A stretch of 64,000 nucleotides of DNA from an uncultured Roseobacter sp. (GCF_947496515.1 NZ_CANMDB010000008.1:159712-223711); one strand, 5' to 3'. Shown: positions 15,332-24,882, counted from the first letter of the stretch. A program made the numbers and translations. The notes: generated from the letters alone by a model not told the origin.

Positions 15332-16101
15332 GTCAGCGGGCGTCCCTCTATCAGGTGCCCGTAAAGTGTGCTGAGCACACTTAAATAGAGCAGAGACTGA
15401 AAGACAAAAATGCACGGCGCAAGCGCGAGACCCAGGAAAGGCATCGCCGCGAGGACGCCAACGGAGATCGCCCATACACTTGCGTTGAGAATGCCCAGAA
15501 GCGCTGCGGTCCAGAAAAGGTCCTTCGAGGCAGCGCGCGTGGCAGCCCAGCTCTGCGTAATCCCCATATGGTCTCCGACCGACACAGCGGGCAGCATCAG
15601 GCTCAGGCGCAAGCCGATCCACGAGATAACAATGGAGATGAGCGTATTGATCCCGCTCGCGACCCAGGATCCTCGCCCAGTGCTGGACTCCGCTATGCCG
15701 GTACCGACGCCGCCCACGAAGCCGATAGGAAGGCTGATGATTAGGAGTAGTAGAACGAGAAGCGCACACCGCCAGAGATAGCGATTTAATGTGCCCTTCA
15801 CCGGTTTCATCACGTCATCGCGCGCATGATCAGGAACGAGAGCATGTCGGTGCCACATCACTGCAAACAGAGAAAAGCCTCTGAGCAAGATGGCGAACCC
15901 CGGTAGGGTTAAGGCCAGCAGCAACAAGTTCGACCGACTTGCCTCCACCGGCATACTCGCACCAAGGAAGATTGCGCCACCCACGAGAAGGCCGCCGACG
16001 ATGTAGGTCACGACGCCGGGAAGAATGACCCGCAGCGTCTGGCGGGGCTGCGCAAAAATCAGACGGAAGGCGCGGCTTAGAATGGCGATGGGTAGGTTCA
16101 T
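15328..16101 (-). CDS. Hypothetical integral membrane protein
   Basis: A 257-residue protein with about six hydrophobic segments (residues 26-48, 58-75, 105-125, 140-165, 205-225, 230-245) and an N-terminal amphipathic piece ILSRAFRLIFAQPRQTLRVILPG. The architecture resembles glycerophosphoryl-diester-like or YciC/DUF membrane families, but I do not recognise the family with confidence. Codon use is less GC-biased than its neighbours. It converges with apbC, overlapping stops by 4 bases. Confidence 0.75.
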   Translation of the reverse strand: MNLPIAILSRAFRLIFAQPRQTLRVILPGVVTYIVGGLLVGGAIFLGASMPVEASRSNLLLLALTLPGFAILLRGFSLFAVMWHRHALVPDHARDDVMKPVKGTLNRYLWRCALLVLLLLIISLPIGFVGGVGTGIAESSTGRGSWVASGINTLISIVISWIGLRLSLMLPAVSVGDHMGITQSWAATRAASKDLFWTAALLGILNASVWAISVGVLAAMPFLGLALAPCIFVFQSLLYLSVLSTLYGHLIEGRPLT

Positions 16102-16500
16102 ATCAGTCGTCTTTGAAAAACTGTCGTTATGTCGCTAGTCGCAAGTGCTGCCAGTTGACAGGACGACCGACGTCTATGGTTAATTTCCGGGGATGGGAAT
16201 ACGTGGGATAGCGTTCGTAGCTCCCGCTTCTGAGCCGCTGTCAGGCTTCTTGATTCGGCTTCGCGCCTTGCTTTATTGATAGATCCGACAAGAACAGAAA
16301 AAGAACACGTGATCCAGCCTGTTACTGCGATAAAGTTTTCTGGGAAATCATGGGCGAATACGTGCCCAGTACTGTTGTCCATATATAGTATAAGACAAGA
16401 GATCATATACAATTTGTGTCAGAATTCTACCATTGCTTGGGATCAGAGCGTCTTTCGTTAAGCCATATCCGGCTTTGTTAGGAAATCCATAACTAAAAAT
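16102..16500. other. AT-rich intergenic region upstream of the dcw promoter
   Basis: About 400 bases without a supportable gene, clearly more AT-rich than its surroundings from about 16270 (runs such as atatatagtataagac). A 104-codon minus frame reaching 16412 shows no family features. It may be acquired DNA or an extended control region. Confidence 0.45.
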
Positions 16501-16534
16501 CCCTTGTCAGCCCATGGTTTCCCACTGTATCCCT
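16501..16534. promoter_or_regulatory. MraZ-box operator at the dcw promoter
   Basis: Four CCCT/CCCA words at 16501, 16511, 16521 and 16531, exactly 10 bp apart; on the other strand they read as AGGG/TGGG direct repeats. MraZ binds TGGG-type repeats with a 10-bp period. They overlap a promoter-like TTGTCA (16504-16509) with TGTATC 16 bases on. The site lies about 280 bp before mraZ, at the start of the leader RNA, so MraZ could repress its own cluster here. Confidence 0.72.
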
Positions 16535-16539
16535 ATTGC

Positions 16540-16752
16540 ATCAGATGAGATCGAGACCGGGGCAGCAAACGACCCCAAGCTCAATAAAACTCAAGCAGGT
16601 TCATACAGGCACCTCGCTTTCATCCGACCAAAGAGATCCGGCGCGCGAGCGAGCAGACATCCCCCCAAGGTGGCGCGCGCAGCTGGACCAACCCCGCAGA
16701 TGCGGGACGAGGGCGGCGGGTTGATCAGTGGCAGCAGATCAACCCGCCGTTT
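16540..16752 (+). ncRNA. UpsM-like leader sRNA upstream of mraZ
   Basis: The roughly 280-base leader between the MraZ box and mraZ holds no gene but ends in strong hairpins: CCCGCA/TGCGGG (16693-16706) and a perfect 13-bp stem at 16714-16749. In Rhodobacter sphaeroides the dcw cluster has a long 5' leader that yields the abundant sRNA UpsM by partial termination ahead of mraZ. Position, length and terminal hairpin match. The 5' end is estimated from the promoter-like sequence and could be off by tens of bases. Confidence 0.6.
16714..16749 (+). terminator. Leader hairpin, probable partial terminator of the dcw cluster
   Basis: Perfect 13-bp stem cggcgggttgatc / gatcaacccgccg with a 10-base loop, followed by TTTCCATTTAA rather than a pure T-run. 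It lies 65 bases before mraZ. Imperfect termination here would release the leader RNA while letting some transcription enter the cluster. Confidence 0.65.
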
Positions 16753-16814
16753 CCATTTAATACAAGGGGGATACGCATCATTTCTTATGTGGTGCATGAA
16801 GTTGGGATAAGGCA

Positions 16815-17318
16815 GTGAGCCGCAGGTTCAGAGGCGAAAGCCATCACAAGGTCGATAGTAAGGGGCGGGTCTCCATTCCCGCCACTTTCCGCCGTGTGAT
16901 CGAGGCCGCCGATCCCAACTGGACCCCGGGCGATGCCCCCGAACTGGTCATCGTCTACGGCGATCACCGCCGCAACTATCTCGAATGCTACACCATGCAA
17001 GCCATCGAAGAGGTCGACGCCAAGATCGACGCGCTGCCGCGCGGCGCGATGGAACGAAAGATGCTGCAGCGGCTCTTTCATGGCCAGTCCTTCCCAACAT
17101 CCGTGGATGAAACTGGCCGCATCGTCCTGCCCGCCAAGCTGCGCCAGAAGATCGGCCTGACGCATGAGGCCTTCTTTATCGCCGCCGGGGACACGTTCCA
17201 GATCTGGATGCCCGAGACCTACGAGGCCGAAGAGGCCGCGCGCACCGAGGCCTGGCTCGATGATTTGCCCGACGATGTGGATCCGCTGGTCTTTCTGGAC
17301 GGCCCGAAGGAGGGGTGA
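16815..17318 (+). CDS. mraZ: Division/cell wall cluster transcriptional repressor MraZ
   Basis: A 167-residue protein with two SpoVT/AbrB-like halves: FRGESHHKVDSKGRVSIPATFR (residues 4-25) and GQSFPTSVDETGRIVLPAKLRQKIG (about 95-119), each with the D-x-x-G-R core. MraZ forms rings and binds repeats upstream of its own gene. I use the GTG at 16815; AAGG lies just 2 bases before it, so initiation may be weak. It is first in the cluster and is followed after 3 bases by rsmH. Confidence 0.93.
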   Translation: MSRRFRGESHHKVDSKGRVSIPATFRRVIEAADPNWTPGDAPELVIVYGDHRRNYLECYTMQAIEEVDAKIDALPRGAMERKMLQRLFHGQSFPTSVDETGRIVLPAKLRQKIGLTHEAFFIAAGDTFQIWMPETYEAEEAARTEAWLDDLPDDVDPLVFLDGPKEG

Positions 17319-17321
17319 GAC

Positions 17322-18305
17322 ATGGCCGCTGCCACAGCCTCCGACATTCCGCATATCCCCGTTCTGCTCCCCGCGATCCTGCGCGCCGTGGATCCGGTCA
17401 CGGGCGTCTGGCTTGATGGGACGTTTGGCGCGGGCGGCTACACCCGCGGGTTGCTGAAGGCCGGTGCCGCCCGCGTCATCGCCGTGGACCGGGACCCTTT
17501 GGCGTTCGAGATGGCCGCGGACTGGCTGGCCGCGGAGCCGCGTATCACCCCGCAGCAGGGCGTCTTTTCCGACCTCGACACCTATGCGCAGGACTTGGAC
17601 GGCATCGTGCTGGATCTCGGCGTCTCCTCCATGCAGCTGGACCGGGCCGAGCGTGGTTTTTCCTTCATGCGCGACGGACCGCTCGACATGCGGATGAGCC
17701 AGTCCGGGTCGTCTGCCGCGGATATCGTCAATGGTGCCGCGGAAGAAACGCTCGCCGACATTCTTTTTCACTACGGTGAGGAACGCGCCAGCCGCCGCAT
17801 CGCCCGCGCGATCCTGCGTGAGAGGGACGTAGCGCCCATCACCACCACCCTGCGGCTGTCGCAGATCGTCGAGGGATGCCTGCCGCGCGCGAAACCCGGC
17901 CAGTCCCACCCCGCCACGCGCAGCTTTCAGGCGCTGCGGATCGCAGTAAATGATGAATACGGTGAGCTTTTTCAGGGTCTCATGGCGGCAGAGCGGGCGC
18001 TGGCGCCGGGTGGCAAGCTGGCCGTGGTGACGTTTCATTCGGTCGAGGACCGCATGGTCAAACGGTTCCTCACGGCGCGCGCGGGTGCGGGCGGCAATGC
18101 CAACCGCTACGCGCCCCCGAGCGAGAGCGCACCGCCCGCGTTCCGCCTGACCCCGCGCAAGGCGATCGCTGCGGATGCGGAGGAGGTGGCCGCCAACCCC
18201 CGCGCGCGCTCTGCCCGTTTGCGGGTGGCAACGCGCACCGACGCGCCTGCCGGCGCCGTTGATGCAAAGGCGATCGGCATGCCCATGGTGGAGGTTTCCC
18301 CTTGA
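17322..18305 (+). CDS. rsmH: 16S rRNA (cytosine(1402)-N(4))-methyltransferase RsmH
   Basis: A 327-residue SAM-dependent methyltransferase (MraW). Visible motifs: [16 protein letters not shown] loop [14 protein letters not shown] (about 30-43), [32 protein letters not shown] and, near the end, [15 protein letters not shown]. It methylates N4 of C1402 in the decoding centre of 16S rRNA. It is followed by ftsL, whose TTG start overlaps its TGA stop. Confidence 0.95.
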   Translation: MAAATASDIPHIPVLLPAILRAVDPVTGVWLDGTFGAGGYTRGLLKAGAARVIAVDRDPLAFEMAADWLAAEPRITPQQGVFSDLDTYAQDLDGIVLDLGVSSMQLDRAERGFSFMRDGPLDMRMSQSGSSAADIVNGAAEETLADILFHYGEERASRRIARAILRERDVAPITTTLRLSQIVEGCLPRAKPGQSHPATRSFQALRIAVNDEYGELFQGLMAAERALAPGGKLAVVTFHSVEDRMVKRFLTARAGAGGNANRYAPPSESAPPAFRLTPRKAIAADAEEVAANPRARSARLRVATRTDAPAGAVDAKAIGMPMVEVSP

Positions 18306-18697
18306 AAACAGTGCTCTATATCCTGACAGCCCTCGCCGTCATTGGTCTGGCCTTCTGGGCCTACCGCGAAAACTACGCCACCCAGGCAGCGCTGGCAGAG
18401 ACCGCCAAGCTGCGCCAGCAGATCCGCGCGACCCACGACAGGCTCGCAGTGCTCCGGGCGGAGTGGGCGTATCTCAACCGGCCCGACCGGCTGCGCGATC
18501 TGGTGGAGATCAACTTCGATCGGCTCGGCTTGCTGGAGCTGCACCCCGATCAGTTCGGGCTGGTGCGGCAGGTGGCGTATCCGCCAGCCCCTGTATTGAC
18601 GGACCCCTCCTTGCCTGATCCGGGCGCGCAGCTTCCCGCTGGTGCACCGGTGCCGCTGAAGGTCTCCAGCCCGGCGCCTCAGGAGGTCCGCCCATGA
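18302..18697 (+). CDS. ftsL: Cell division protein FtsL
   Basis: A 131-residue bitopic protein: short cytoplasmic tail, one membrane segment (residues 4-21, [18 protein letters not shown]) and a coiled coil (30-65, [24 protein letters not shown]) followed by [16 protein letters not shown], which is typical of alphaproteobacterial FtsL. It links the divisome core with FtsB and FtsQ to activate septal synthesis. The start is TTG, overlapping the rsmH stop (TTGA), and its own stop overlaps ftsI (ATGA). Confidence 0.88.
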   Translation: MKTVLYILTALAVIGLAFWAYRENYATQAALAETAKLRQQIRATHDRLAVLRAEWAYLNRPDRLRDLVEINFDRLGLLELHPDQFGLVRQVAYPPAPVLTDPSLPDPGAQLPAGAPVPLKVSSPAPQEVRP

Positions 18698-20484
18698 TCC
18701 GTACCCCGCTCCGCCCGCTCGCCCGGATCCTCGATGCCCGCGCCCGCGGCGAGAACCCCGATGCCATCGAACGCGAGAACATCCGCATCCGTCACGAGCA
18801 GATGCGTGACCAATCGCGTCAACGGGCTGAGGGGCGTCTGCTGGTGCTCGGCATGTTCTTTGTCGCGGCCTTTGGCATCATCGGTCTGCGCATGGGGATG
18901 ATGGCCACCGCCGAACCCATGGAACCACGGGTGGAGGCGCCCGGTGCGGCGATCCACGCGGCGCGTGCCGAAATCGTCGACCGCCATGGTCGCCTTCTGG
19001 CCACCAACTTCGAGACCCACGCGCTCTATGCTCAGCCGCCCCAGATGATCGACCCTGAGCATGCCGTGGCGGAGCTGACGCGGATCTTCCCCGATCTGGA
19101 CGGCGCGCGGCTGCTGGCGGACTTTACCGGCGAGCGCAAATTTGTCTGGATCAAGCGCAAGATCAGCCCGGAACAACTGCAGGCCGTGCATGAGATCGGC
19201 GAGCCGGGGTTGCTCTTCGGTGCCCGTGACATGCGGCTTTACCCCAACGGACGGCTGGCGGCCCATGTGCTGGGCGGTGCCGGCTATGGGCGCGAGGGCG
19301 TGCAGGCGGCAGAGATCATCGGCGTCGCAGGGGTCGAGAAGTACTTCGATGGCTATCTGCGCGATCCGGGCAATGGCGCAAGACCTCTGGCGCTCTCGCT
19401 CGATCTGACAGTGCAGGCCGCCGCCGAGCGGGTACTTGCAGGCGGCATGGCGCTGATGAACGCCAAGGGAGCGACCTCGATCCTGATGGACGTGGACACA
19501 GGCGAGGTGGTCAGCGTCGTGTCGCTGCCCAATTTCGACCCAAACAACCGGCCCCGACCCGCGGTCTCGGGCGATCCATCCGACAGCCCGCTTTTCAACC
19601 GCTCGGTGCAGGGCGTGTATGAGCTCGGCTCCACCTTCAAGATCTTCACCACCGCCCAGGCACTGGATCTGGGGCTGGTCAACCCCGGGACGATCATCGA
19701 CACCAAGGGCCCGCTTCGCTGGGGCAAACACCGGATCCGCGATTTCCGCAACTATGGCGATACGCTGACCGTGTCGAAAGTGATCGAGAAAAGCTCCAAT
19801 ATCGGCACCGCGCGCATCGCGCAGCAGATCGGCGCGGTGCGCCAGCGCGCGTTCCTCAAGGAGATGGGGATGCTCGACGCCACCGGGTTCGAGCTGATCG
19901 AGGCCGCGGGTGGCAAACCGCTCCTGCCCAGGAACTGGTCCGAGATCAGCACCATGACCATTTCCTACGGGCACGGGCTCTCTACCTCGCCCATGCATCT
20001 GGCCGCAGGCTACGCCGCGATTGCCAATGGTGGCTTCAAGGTCAAACCCACCATCCTCAAACAGGACGGCCCGCAGCTAGGCCCGCGCCTGATATCGGAC
20101 GCCTCCGCCCGTGCCTCGCGCCAGATGCTGCGGCGGGTGGTCACCGACGGCACCGCGAGCTTTGGCGAGGTCAAGGGCTACGCCGTGGGCGGCAAGACCG
20201 GCACCGCCGACAAGCCGCGACCGCAGGGTGGTTACTACGATGAAAAGGTCATCGCTACCTTCGCGGCGATCTTTCCCGCCCATGATCCGAAGTACGTGCT
20301 GATCGTGACGCTGGACGAACCGGTGGACACCATCGGTGACAAACCCCGCCGCACCGCGGGCTGGACAGCTGTCCCGGTGGCGGCAGAGATGATCAAGCGG
20401 GTCGCACCCCTGCTGGGCCTCAGACCGACCGTTGAACCTGTGGTTGTGACGGATATAAAGCTTACTCAGAACGAGAGCCGCTAG
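18694..20484 (+). CDS. ftsI: Peptidoglycan D,D-transpeptidase FtsI (PBP3)
   Basis: A 596-residue class B penicillin-binding protein: N-terminal membrane anchor (about 48-68), dimerisation domain with AEIVDRHGRLLATN, and transpeptidase domain with the nucleophile motif STFK (about 313-316), SSN in KSSNIGTARIA and KTGT in GGKTGTADKP. It crosslinks septal peptidoglycan at mid-cell. ATGA overlap with ftsL. Ends with a TAG stop 21 bases before murE. Confidence 0.95.
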   Translation: MIRTPLRPLARILDARARGENPDAIERENIRIRHEQMRDQSRQRAEGRLLVLGMFFVAAFGIIGLRMGMMATAEPMEPRVEAPGAAIHAARAEIVDRHGRLLATNFETHALYAQPPQMIDPEHAVAELTRIFPDLDGARLLADFTGERKFVWIKRKISPEQLQAVHEIGEPGLLFGARDMRLYPNGRLAAHVLGGAGYGREGVQAAEIIGVAGVEKYFDGYLRDPGNGARPLALSLDLTVQAAAERVLAGGMALMNAKGATSILMDVDTGEVVSVVSLPNFDPNNRPRPAVSGDPSDSPLFNRSVQGVYELGSTFKIFTTAQALDLGLVNPGTIIDTKGPLRWGKHRIRDFRNYGDTLTVSKVIEKSSNIGTARIAQQIGAVRQRAFLKEMGMLDATGFELIEAAGGKPLLPRNWSEISTMTISYGHGLSTSPMHLAAGYAAIANGGFKVKPTILKQDGPQLGPRLISDASARASRQMLRRVVTDGTASFGEVKGYAVGGKTGTADKPRPQGGYYDEKVIATFAAIFPAHDPKYVLIVTLDEPVDTIGDKPRRTAGWTAVPVAAEMIKRVAPLLGLRPTVEPVVVTDIKLTQNESR

Positions 20485-20505
20485 AACGGGGAGGCCCGGC
20501 GCATT

Positions 20506-21975
20506 TTGAAACCACTTTCCTCCCTGGGGCTGACTGCGCAGGCGGGCCGCAACCCCGACATCAGCGGGCTGAGCGTGGACAGCCGCGACGTGGGCCAGGG
20601 GGTGCTCTTTGCGGCGCTGCCGGGCGTCAAGGTTCACGGTGGCCGCTTTATCGATGCGGCGCTGCGCAAGGGGGCTGCGGCCATTCTCACCGATGCGGAA
20701 GGGGCCGGGATCGCGGCAGAGGCGCTGGCAGCCAGCGATGCGGCCGTGGTTGTGACGACGGCCCCGCGTGAGACGCTGGCGCGTGCCGCCTCCCTGTGGT
20801 TCGAGCGACAGCCTCCGGTGATGGTTGCGATCACCGGAACCAATGGCAAAACCTCCGTGGCGACCTTTGTCCGCCAGATCTGGACGCTGCTGGGTCATTC
20901 GGCGGTCAATCTGGGCACCACCGGTGTCGAAGGCGCGTGGAGCGCCAATCTGATGCACACCACGCCCGAGCCCATCACGTTGCACCGCGCGCTGGCGCAG
21001 GCGGCGGATGTGGGCGTGACCCACGCAGCGATGGAGGCCAGCAGCCACGGGCTCGACCAGCGCAGGTTGGATGGCGTGACCCTGACCGCTGCGGGCTTTA
21101 CCAACCTGACCCAGGATCATCTGGATTATCACGCCAGTTTCGAAGAGTATTTCGATGCAAAGGCGGGGCTTTTCGCCCGCGTGCTGCCCGAAGACGCCAA
21201 GGCTGTCATCAACATCGAGGCAGAGCGCGGCGTGGACATGGCCGCCATCGCCACCGCGCGCGGCTGCCCGGTGGTGTCGGTGGGCCGCGACATCGGTGAT
21301 TTCCGGCTCGGTCGGATGCAGGTGGATGCCACGGGCCAGCAGGTGCAGTTTCACCATGTGCGGGAAAGCTACGTGCGGCGGCTCAACCTCATCGGTGACT
21401 TTCAGGCGGAGAATGTGATGATGGCCGCGGGCCTCGTGATCGCCTGTGGGGAGGAGCCGCACCGCGTTTTCGAGACCTTCCCCCGGCTGGAGACGGTGCG
21501 CGGGCGGATGCAGTTGGTGGCCACGCGGGACAATGGTGCGACGGTCTTCGTGGATTATGCGCATACGCCTGATGCGGTAGCCACTGCGCTCAAGGCGCTG
21601 CGTCCGCATGTGGTGGGCCGGTTGATCGCGATCGTGGGGGCAGGTGGCGACCGGGACGCGACCAAGCGCCCGCTGATGGGGCAGGCGGCCGCGGATCACG
21701 CGGATCTGGTCATCGTGACCGATGACAACCCCCGCAGCGAAGATCCCGCCGCGATCCGGGCATCGGTCTTGCTCGGAGCGCCGGACGCTCAGGAAGTGGG
21801 CGACCGGGCAGAGGCGATCCTGCGCGGGGTGGATGCGCTTGGTCCAGGCGACGCCTTGCTGATCGCGGGCAAGGGGCACGAAACGGGTCAGGTCGTGGGC
21901 GATGACGTGCTGCCCTTTGACGATGCGGAGCAGGCAAGCCTGTCGGTCGCAGCTCTCGATGGAAAAATCGCGTGA
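20506..21975 (+). CDS. murE: UDP-N-acetylmuramoyl-tripeptide synthetase MurE (meso-diaminopimelate type)
   Basis: A 489-residue Mur ligase. It has the ATP loop ITGTNGKTSVATF (about 108-120), TTPEPITLHRAL and MEASSHGLDQRR, and the substrate-specific motif DNPRSEDP (about 406), which marks addition of meso-diaminopimelate to UDP-MurNAc-L-Ala-D-Glu. The gene starts with TTG at 20506, with GGGGAGG 11 bases upstream. The TGA stop overlaps the ATG of a 71-codon frame (TGATG). Confidence 0.95.
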   Translation: MKPLSSLGLTAQAGRNPDISGLSVDSRDVGQGVLFAALPGVKVHGGRFIDAALRKGAAAILTDAEGAGIAAEALAASDAAVVVTTAPRETLARAASLWFERQPPVMVAITGTNGKTSVATFVRQIWTLLGHSAVNLGTTGVEGAWSANLMHTTPEPITLHRALAQAADVGVTHAAMEASSHGLDQRRLDGVTLTAAGFTNLTQDHLDYHASFEEYFDAKAGLFARVLPEDAKAVINIEAERGVDMAAIATARGCPVVSVGRDIGDFRLGRMQVDATGQQVQFHHVRESYVRRLNLIGDFQAENVMMAAGLVIACGEEPHRVFETFPRLETVRGRMQLVATRDNGATVFVDYAHTPDAVATALKALRPHVVGRLIAIVGAGGDRDATKRPLMGQAAADHADLVIVTDDNPRSEDPAAIRASVLLGAPDAQEVGDRAEAILRGVDALGPGDALLIAGKGHETGQVVGDDVLPFDDAEQASLSVAALDGKIA

Positions 21976-22190
21976 TGGCGGTGAAATCCATATTCAAGGC
22001 GGTCAAGCCGTGGGTAACAGGCTCATTCCAAACGCTTTTTCATAAGCGCGGCGTGGTGGCTCGGCGTTCGAAAGGGCTGCCCGCACTGGCTTTCCGGGAG
22101 CTCGGGGTCGCGCCGTCGGGCTTTGTGCTGACATCGGACGCGATAGGTGCCGGTGCTCGGGTCCGCTTGGCGATAGGGGTCGCGCCATGA
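21975..22190 (+). CDS. Small coupled ORF between murE and murF, unknown
   Basis: A 71-residue basic protein (MAVKSIFKAVKPWVTGSFQT at the start, then VARRSKGLPALAFRELGVAP) that exactly fills the gap: its ATG overlaps the murE stop (TGATG) and its TGA overlaps the murF start (ATGA). The double coupling argues for translation; the lack of any recognised family, and the fact that murE and murF normally abut, argue for relict or inserted DNA that happens to stay open. No membrane segment or domain is evident. Confidence 0.5.
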   Translation: MAVKSIFKAVKPWVTGSFQTLFHKRGVVARRSKGLPALAFRELGVAPSGFVLTSDAIGAGARVRLAIGVAP

Positions 22191-23623
22191 CCGTCTGGAC
22201 AGCCTCTGACGCCGCTGCCGCAACCGGCGGTCAGACCACCGCCGACTGGTCTGCCACCGGTGTCTCCATCGACACCCGAACATTGCAGCCTGGTGATCTC
22301 TTCGTGGCGCTCAAGGACCAGCGCGATGGTCATGCGTTCACCGCCCAAGCGCTTGAAAAAGGTGCCGCCGCGGCTTTGGTCGATCACCGCCCCGCGGATG
22401 TGCCCGAGGACGCACCCCTGCTGATCGTCGCGGATGTGCTCGCCGCGCTCGAAGCTTTGGGCAGCGCCGCCCGCGCCCGCATGACCGGGCAGGTGGTCGC
22501 CGTCACCGGCAGCGTCGGCAAGACCTCCACCAAGGAAATGCTGCTGGAGATGCTGCGCGCGCAGGGGGCATCCCATGCCTCCGTGGCGAGCTACAACAAC
22601 CACTGGGGCGTCCCGCTGACCCTGGCGCGGATGCCCGCCGATACCGACTTCGGCATCATCGAGATCGGTATGAACCACCCCGGCGAGATCGCGCCCCTGT
22701 CGCGCCTCGCCCGGCCTCATGTGGCGCTGGTGACCACTGTCGCGCCCGCCCATCTGGAGGCATTCGACGACATCACCGGCATCGCGGTGGAGAAAGCCTC
22801 CATCTTCGAAGGGGTCGAGCCCGGCGGCATCGCGGTGCTGAACGCGGACGTGGAGACCTCCGCCATCCTCATGGCCAAGGCGCTCGACTGCAAGCTGCGG
22901 GACATCAGCTTTGGCGCGTACGGCACTGATTTCAAACTGATCCGTGCCGATCTGCGCGGCGATACCACCGTGGTGCAGGCGCAGATGGGGGCGGACCCGC
23001 TGCTCTATAAAATCGCATCGCCGGGGCGGCATTTCGCCATGAATGCCCTTGGCGCGCTGGCGGTTGTGGCGGCTTTGCGCGCGGATGTGGCGCTCGCAAC
23101 TGCCGCTCTGGGTCGCTGGCGCCCCTATAAGGGCCGGGGCCAGCGCGAGCGCATTCACTTCGACCTGGTGGACACGGCGCTCACGCTCGATCTGATCGAC
23201 GACAGCTACAATGCCAATCCCACCTCCATGGCAGCGGCGCTCGATGTGCTGGCCAGCGTGCCTGTGACCAACGACATCGGGCGGGTCTCCCGCGGTCGGC
23301 GCATCGCCTATCTGGGTGACATGAAGGAACTCGGCCCCGACGAGACAGCCCTGCACGCGGCCCTCGCCGATCTGCCTAGCCTGCAATCGCTCGACCGCGT
23401 CCACTGTATCGGACCCCTGATGCGCGCCCTCCATGACCGGCTGCCCGACTACCAGCGCGGCGACTGGTTCGAGACCTCGGCAGAGGCGCTGCCCCTGCTC
23501 AAACGCCGCCTCGACAGCGGCGACGTGGTGCTGGCCAAGGGCTCGCTCAGCATGAAACTCGGCCTCATCGTTGACGCCATCCGCAAAATGGGGCACGCCC
23601 CGCTGAGCGAGGAAGAAGGATAA
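22187..23623 (+). CDS. murF: UDP-N-acetylmuramoyl-tripeptide--D-alanyl-D-alanine ligase MurF
   Basis: A 478-residue Mur ligase with ATP loop VAVTGSVGKTSTKEML (about 103-118), YNNHWGVPLTLARMP, IIEIGMNHPGEI and IDDSYNANPTSMAAALD. It adds D-Ala-D-Ala to complete the UDP-MurNAc pentapeptide in the cytoplasm. Its ATG overlaps the stop of the small upstream ORF, and mraY begins 3 bases after its stop. Confidence 0.95.
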   Translation: MTVWTASDAAAATGGQTTADWSATGVSIDTRTLQPGDLFVALKDQRDGHAFTAQALEKGAAAALVDHRPADVPEDAPLLIVADVLAALEALGSAARARMTGQVVAVTGSVGKTSTKEMLLEMLRAQGASHASVASYNNHWGVPLTLARMPADTDFGIIEIGMNHPGEIAPLSRLARPHVALVTTVAPAHLEAFDDITGIAVEKASIFEGVEPGGIAVLNADVETSAILMAKALDCKLRDISFGAYGTDFKLIRADLRGDTTVVQAQMGADPLLYKIASPGRHFAMNALGALAVVAALRADVALATAALGRWRPYKGRGQRERIHFDLVDTALTLDLIDDSYNANPTSMAAALDVLASVPVTNDIGRVSRGRRIAYLGDMKELGPDETALHAALADLPSLQSLDRVHCIGPLMRALHDRLPDYQRGDWFETSAEALPLLKRRLDSGDVVLAKGSLSMKLGLIVDAIRKMGHAPLSEEEG

Positions 23624-23626
23624 CGA

Positions 23627-24748
23627 ATGCTCTACTGGCTCACGCTCTTGTCGGACGGCGGTGACGCCTTCAACCTCTTTCGCTACATCACCTTTCGCGC
23701 GGGCGGCGCGTTTCTGACTGCTCTTATCTTCGGCTTCCTTTTTGGTCGCCCGCTCATCGCCGTGCTGCGCAAGCGTCAGGGCAAGGGCCAGCCTATTCGC
23801 GATGACGGTCCCGAAGGTCACTTTGCGAAGGCGGGCACCCCCACCATGGGCGGGCTGCTGATCGTCGGCGCACTGGTCACGTCCACCCTGCTCTGGGCGC
23901 GGCTCGACAACCCCTTTGTCTGGATCGTGCTCGGCGTGACGCTCAGCTTTGCTGCCATCGGCTTCGCGGATGATTATGCCAAGGTCTCCAAGGGCAACCA
24001 CAAGGGCGTCCCGGGCCGGGTGCGGCTGGCTTTGGGCTTTGCGATCGCGGGCATCGCCACCTTGGCTGCCATGTACGTGCACGGCCTCAACGACGCGGAT
24101 CTGACGCAGCGCATCACTGACTATGACGCCCTGTCGGGCCGTCTGGCGCTGCCCGTCTTCAAGGATGTCCTGATCAATCTGGGGCTTTTCTTCGTCCCCT
24201 TCGGCATGATCGTCATCGTGGGCGCGGCCAATGCGGTTAACCTCACCGACGGGCTCGACGGGCTTGCCATCATGCCCGTGATGATCGCCGCAGGCACGCT
24301 GGGTGTGATCGCCTACGCCGTGGGCCGCGTCGATTTCACCGAATACCTCGACGTCCATTATGTCCCCGGCACGGGCGAGATCCTGATCTTCTGCGCGGGT
24401 CTCTTCGGTGGTGGCCTGGGGTTTTTGTGGTACAACGCGCCGCCCGCCGCGGTCTTCATGGGTGATACCGGGTCGCTCGCCTTGGGCGGCGCACTGGGCG
24501 CCATCGCCGTCTCCACCAAGCACGAGATCGTGCTGGCCGTGGTGGGCGGTCTCTTCGTGGTCGAAGCGCTCTCCGTGATCATCCAGGTGCTTTATTTCAA
24601 ACGTACCGGTAAGCGTGTGTTCCTGATGGCCCCGATCCACCACCACTATGAGAAGAAAGGTTGGGCCGAGAGCACAATTGTCATCCGTTTCTGGATCATC
24701 TCGCTGATCCTCGCGATGATCGGGTTGGCGACGCTGAAGGTGCGGTAA
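23627..24748 (+). CDS. mraY: Phospho-N-acetylmuramoyl-pentapeptide-transferase MraY
   Basis: A 373-residue polytopic enzyme with about ten hydrophobic segments. Conserved parts include [28 protein letters not shown] (catalytic aspartates), [31 protein letters not shown] and [13 protein letters not shown]. It transfers the muramyl pentapeptide to undecaprenyl phosphate, giving lipid I. It is the last gene of the cluster in this window: murD, ftsW, murG and the rest do not follow, and a decayed transposase lies 134 bases on. Confidence 0.96.
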   Translation: MLYWLTLLSDGGDAFNLFRYITFRAGGAFLTALIFGFLFGRPLIAVLRKRQGKGQPIRDDGPEGHFAKAGTPTMGGLLIVGALVTSTLLWARLDNPFVWIVLGVTLSFAAIGFADDYAKVSKGNHKGVPGRVRLALGFAIAGIATLAAMYVHGLNDADLTQRITDYDALSGRLALPVFKDVLINLGLFFVPFGMIVIVGAANAVNLTDGLDGLAIMPVMIAAGTLGVIAYAVGRVDFTEYLDVHYVPGTGEILIFCAGLFGGGLGFLWYNAPPAAVFMGDTGSLALGGALGAIAVSTKHEIVLAVVGGLFVVEALSVIIQVLYFKRTGKRVFLMAPIHHHYEKKGWAESTIVIRFWIISLILAMIGLATLKVR

Positions 24749-24882
24749 GCCCGCGACGTCAAAGGGCCTAAGGCCCCAGCCAACTTTAACGGAACACAGG
24801 ACAGCGACCCGTTGGGCAGGTCCAGCGGTGCGGGACGAAGCGCTTGCTCGGTAGTGCCTCGTCGGGCTTCTAAGCGGCACGG

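Noticed and set aside
20077..21879. 600-codon antisense frame over ftsI and murE
   Set aside because: Antisense shadow of conserved genes with no protein features of its own.
22040..24880. 946-codon open frame on the minus strand across murF and mraY
   Set aside because: It is the antisense shadow of two strongly conserved plus-strand genes in GC-rich DNA. Its translation has no family motifs and is rich in His, Arg and Gly as expected from reversed codons.
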